A stretch of DNA of 13,536 nucleotides from an uncultured Chloroflexota bacterium (lineage in GTDB: Bacteria > Chloroflexota > Limnocylindria > Limnocylindrales > Limnocylindraceae). Numbering within the stretch: the stretch's first letter is position 1; each line of letters begins with the position of its first letter. The stretch is from assembly GCA_903847005.1 (NCBI GenBank), contig CAINCM010000027.1, forward strand, positions 1 to 13,536, written 5' to 3'. Under the pieces are notes generated by a model. That model saw only the letters and a program-made list of their open reading frames with translations. It was not told the DNA's origin and searched no databases. This document shows positions 12,068 to 13,536 of this stretch, piece after piece. The position numbers and the translations under genes are program-made.

Positions 12068-13536
12068 ATGAGCACCCTTCGCAGGCACGCCGTCACCATC
12101 ATTCCCGGAGACGGGGTCGGTCCCGAAGTCGCCCTCGCCACCCGACGCATCCTCGATGCCGCCGCCGCGCGCAGCGGGGTTGCATTCGACTGGGAGGAGG
12201 CCGAGGCCGGCGCATCCGTTTTCCTGAAGGGTGATCAGACCGGCGTCCCCCAGGCGACGCGCGACAGCATCGAACGCACCCGCGTCGCCCTGAAGGGGCC
12301 GTTGGAGACGCCGGTCGGATTCGGCGAGAAGAGTGCAAACGTCACCCTGCGCAAGCTGTTCGAGACGTACGCCAACGTGCGTCCGGCGCGCGAGCTCCCG
12401 GGGATTCCGACGCGGTACAAGGGCGAAGGGGTCGACATGGTGATCGTGCGCGAGAACATCGAAGATCTCTACGCAGGCATCGAACACCTGCAGACGCATG
12501 ACGTGGCCCAGGCGGTCAAGCTGATCACCAGGAAGGGTTCGGAGAAGATCATCCGCTTCGCCTACGAACTTGCGCTCCGCGAGAGCCGCAAGAAGGTGAC
12601 CACGGCGAGCAAGGCGAACATCCTGAAGTTCACCGAAGGGATGTTCAAGCGAATCGGCGAGGAGCTCGCGGCAGAGTATGCGCCCGTCGAGGCGAACCAC
12701 CTCATCATCGACAACGTTGCGCACCAGATGGTGAAAGACCCTGCGCAGTTCGACGTGATCGTTGCCACCAACCTCCACGGGGACATCATCAGCGACCTCG
12801 CCTCCGGTCTCGTCGGCGGGCTCGGGTTTGCCTCGAGCGCAAACTACGGCGACGAGGTGGCGATCTTCGAAGCGGTGCACGGCTCGGCGCCGAAGTACGC
12901 GGGGAAGAACGTCATCAATCCAACCGCGCTCGTGCTCTCCGCCACCATGATGCTGCGGCACATCGGAGAGCTGGAGCTCGCCGATCATGTGGAAGATGCC
13001 GTGCTCGCCACACTCGAAGAGGGGAAGGCGCTGCCACAGGATGTGGTGCGCCAGCAGGGCGGCGACGTCGAGGCGGCGGTGAGCACCACCGGATTCACCG
13101 ATGCCGTGATCGAAAACCTTGGTCGCGCGCCGACAAGCGTCCCAACGGCGGCGAGTCGCCCACGCGCAAAGAGCCTGACGCCGCATCCGCGCTGGGCCGG
13201 CGGCGAGAAGCGACTGGCAGAGGTCGGACCGGCGACGGTCCTCGGCGTCGACATCTTCGTGCAGTCGCTCCTTGCGCCTGCAGAGATCGGTGCAAAGCTC
13301 GCCGCACTCTCCGGCCCCGGTTTCGACCTGCGGATGGTCTCCTCCCGCGGCGTGGTGGTATGGCCGAAGCCGGCGCCCGCGTTCGATCACGTGGGCTACT
13401 TCCGCGCGCGCTACGTCTCGCGTGACACATCGCAGAGCGTCAGCGACGAAGATCTCCTTGCGCTCGTGACGCGCGTCGCGGGCGTGGCTCCGTGGGTGCA
13501 CCTCGAGAAGCTGCGGTCGTGGGGCGGCGAAGAGGG
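12068..13536 (+). CDS. icd: NADP-dependent isocitrate dehydrogenase, Thermus type with extra C-terminal domain (3' end cut by window)
   Basis: A frame open to the window edge, 489 complete codons. It oxidatively decarboxylates isocitrate to 2-oxoglutarate in the TCA cycle. Motifs: VTIIPGDGVGPE (9-20), ALKGPLETPVGFGEKSANVTLRK (74-96 region, substrate-binding Ser89 and Arg95), VRENIEDLYAG (128-138), TTASKANILKF (178-188), IDNVAHQMVKDP (214-225), ATNLHGDIISDL (233-244, metal-binding Asp239 and Asp243) and HGSAPKYAGK (271-280). Lys275-Tyr276 is the pair usual in NADP-specific enzymes; NAD enzymes have Asp-Ile. Residues from about 360 on form the extra C-terminal domain of the Thermus enzyme (about 496 residues), with VLGVDIFV and MVSSRGVVVWP. 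The visible sequence ends near WVHLEKL, so only around 10-20 residues should be missing. ATG follows a -10-like box by 6 nt. No frameshift seen. Confidence 0.95.
   Translation, partial: MSTLRRHAVTIIPGDGVGPEVALATRRILDAAAARSGVAFDWEEAEAGASVFLKGDQTGVPQATRDSIERTRVALKGPLETPVGFGEKSANVTLRKLFETYANVRPARELPGIPTRYKGEGVDMVIVRENIEDLYAGIEHLQTHDVAQAVKLITRKGSEKIIRFAYELALRESRKKVTTASKANILKFTEGMFKRIGEELAAEYAPVEANHLIIDNVAHQMVKDPAQFDVIVATNLHGDIISDLASGLVGGLGFASSANYGDEVAIFEAVHGSAPKYAGKNVINPTALVLSATMMLRHIGELELADHVEDAVLATLEEGKALPQDVVRQQGGDVEAAVSTTGFTDAVIENLGRAPTSVPTAASRPRAKSLTPHPRWAGGEKRLAEVGPATVLGVDIFVQSLLAPAEIGAKLAALSGPGFDLRMVSSRGVVVWPKPAPAFDHVGYFRARYVSRDTSQSVSDEDLLALVTRVAGVAPWVHLEKLRSWGGEE

Noticed and set aside
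11969..13501. A 510-codon minus-strand open frame over the end of the window.
   Set aside because: It is antisense to a full-length isocitrate dehydrogenase frame, is Arg/His-rich and has no recognisable motif.

Overview
The window is GC-rich (roughly two thirds G+C by eye), densely packed bacterial chromosome with short intergenic gaps and many start/stop overlaps. I see no mobile elements, CRISPR arrays, rRNA or tRNA. The gene content (CysO-type cysteine synthesis, single-chain GcvP, a Thermus-type isocitrate dehydrogenase with the extra C-terminal domain, a queuosine salvage pair) suggests a high-GC, non-proteobacterial lineage, perhaps Gemmatimonadota or a relative. The sequence alone does not settle the phylum.

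Region 1 (4-3348, +) is a probable five-gene sulfur operon: a DUF4395 membrane protein, a rhodanese-E1 adenylyltransferase fusion, a CysO/MoaD-like sulfur carrier, a CysM-type cysteine synthase and a Mec-type JAMM metallopeptidase. Together they encode nearly a whole protein-thiocarboxylate route to cysteine. The E1 activates and sulfurates the carrier, CysM transfers the sulfur onto (probably) O-phosphoserine, and the peptidase releases cysteine. The carrier's Gly-Gly is not C-terminal: seven residues follow it, so a proteolytic maturation step is expected.

Region 2 (about 3361-6514, +) is a tandem glycine riboswitch leading into gcvP. A compact hairpin holds the gcvP ribosome-binding site in its loop and 3' arm, suggesting translational control.

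Region 3 (6574-8564, +) is a coupled pair, a UPF0309-like SIS-domain protein and an N-acetylglucosamine-6-phosphate deacetylase-like enzyme, probably for amino-sugar catabolism or recycling. Region 4 (10167-8600, -) is a coupled pair for queuosine salvage: a Qng1/DUF2419 nucleosidase and a YhhQ/VUT queuosine-precursor transporter.

Region 5 (10325-12051, +) is ribokinase plus uridine phosphorylase, a ribose/nucleoside salvage pair divergent from the Q-salvage pair. Region 6 (12068 to the window end, +) is an NADP-type isocitrate dehydrogenase cut by the window edge. Two genes (SIS and icd) have a TANNNT -10-like box exactly 6 nt before the ATG and no Shine-Dalgarno sequence, which points to leaderless transcripts.
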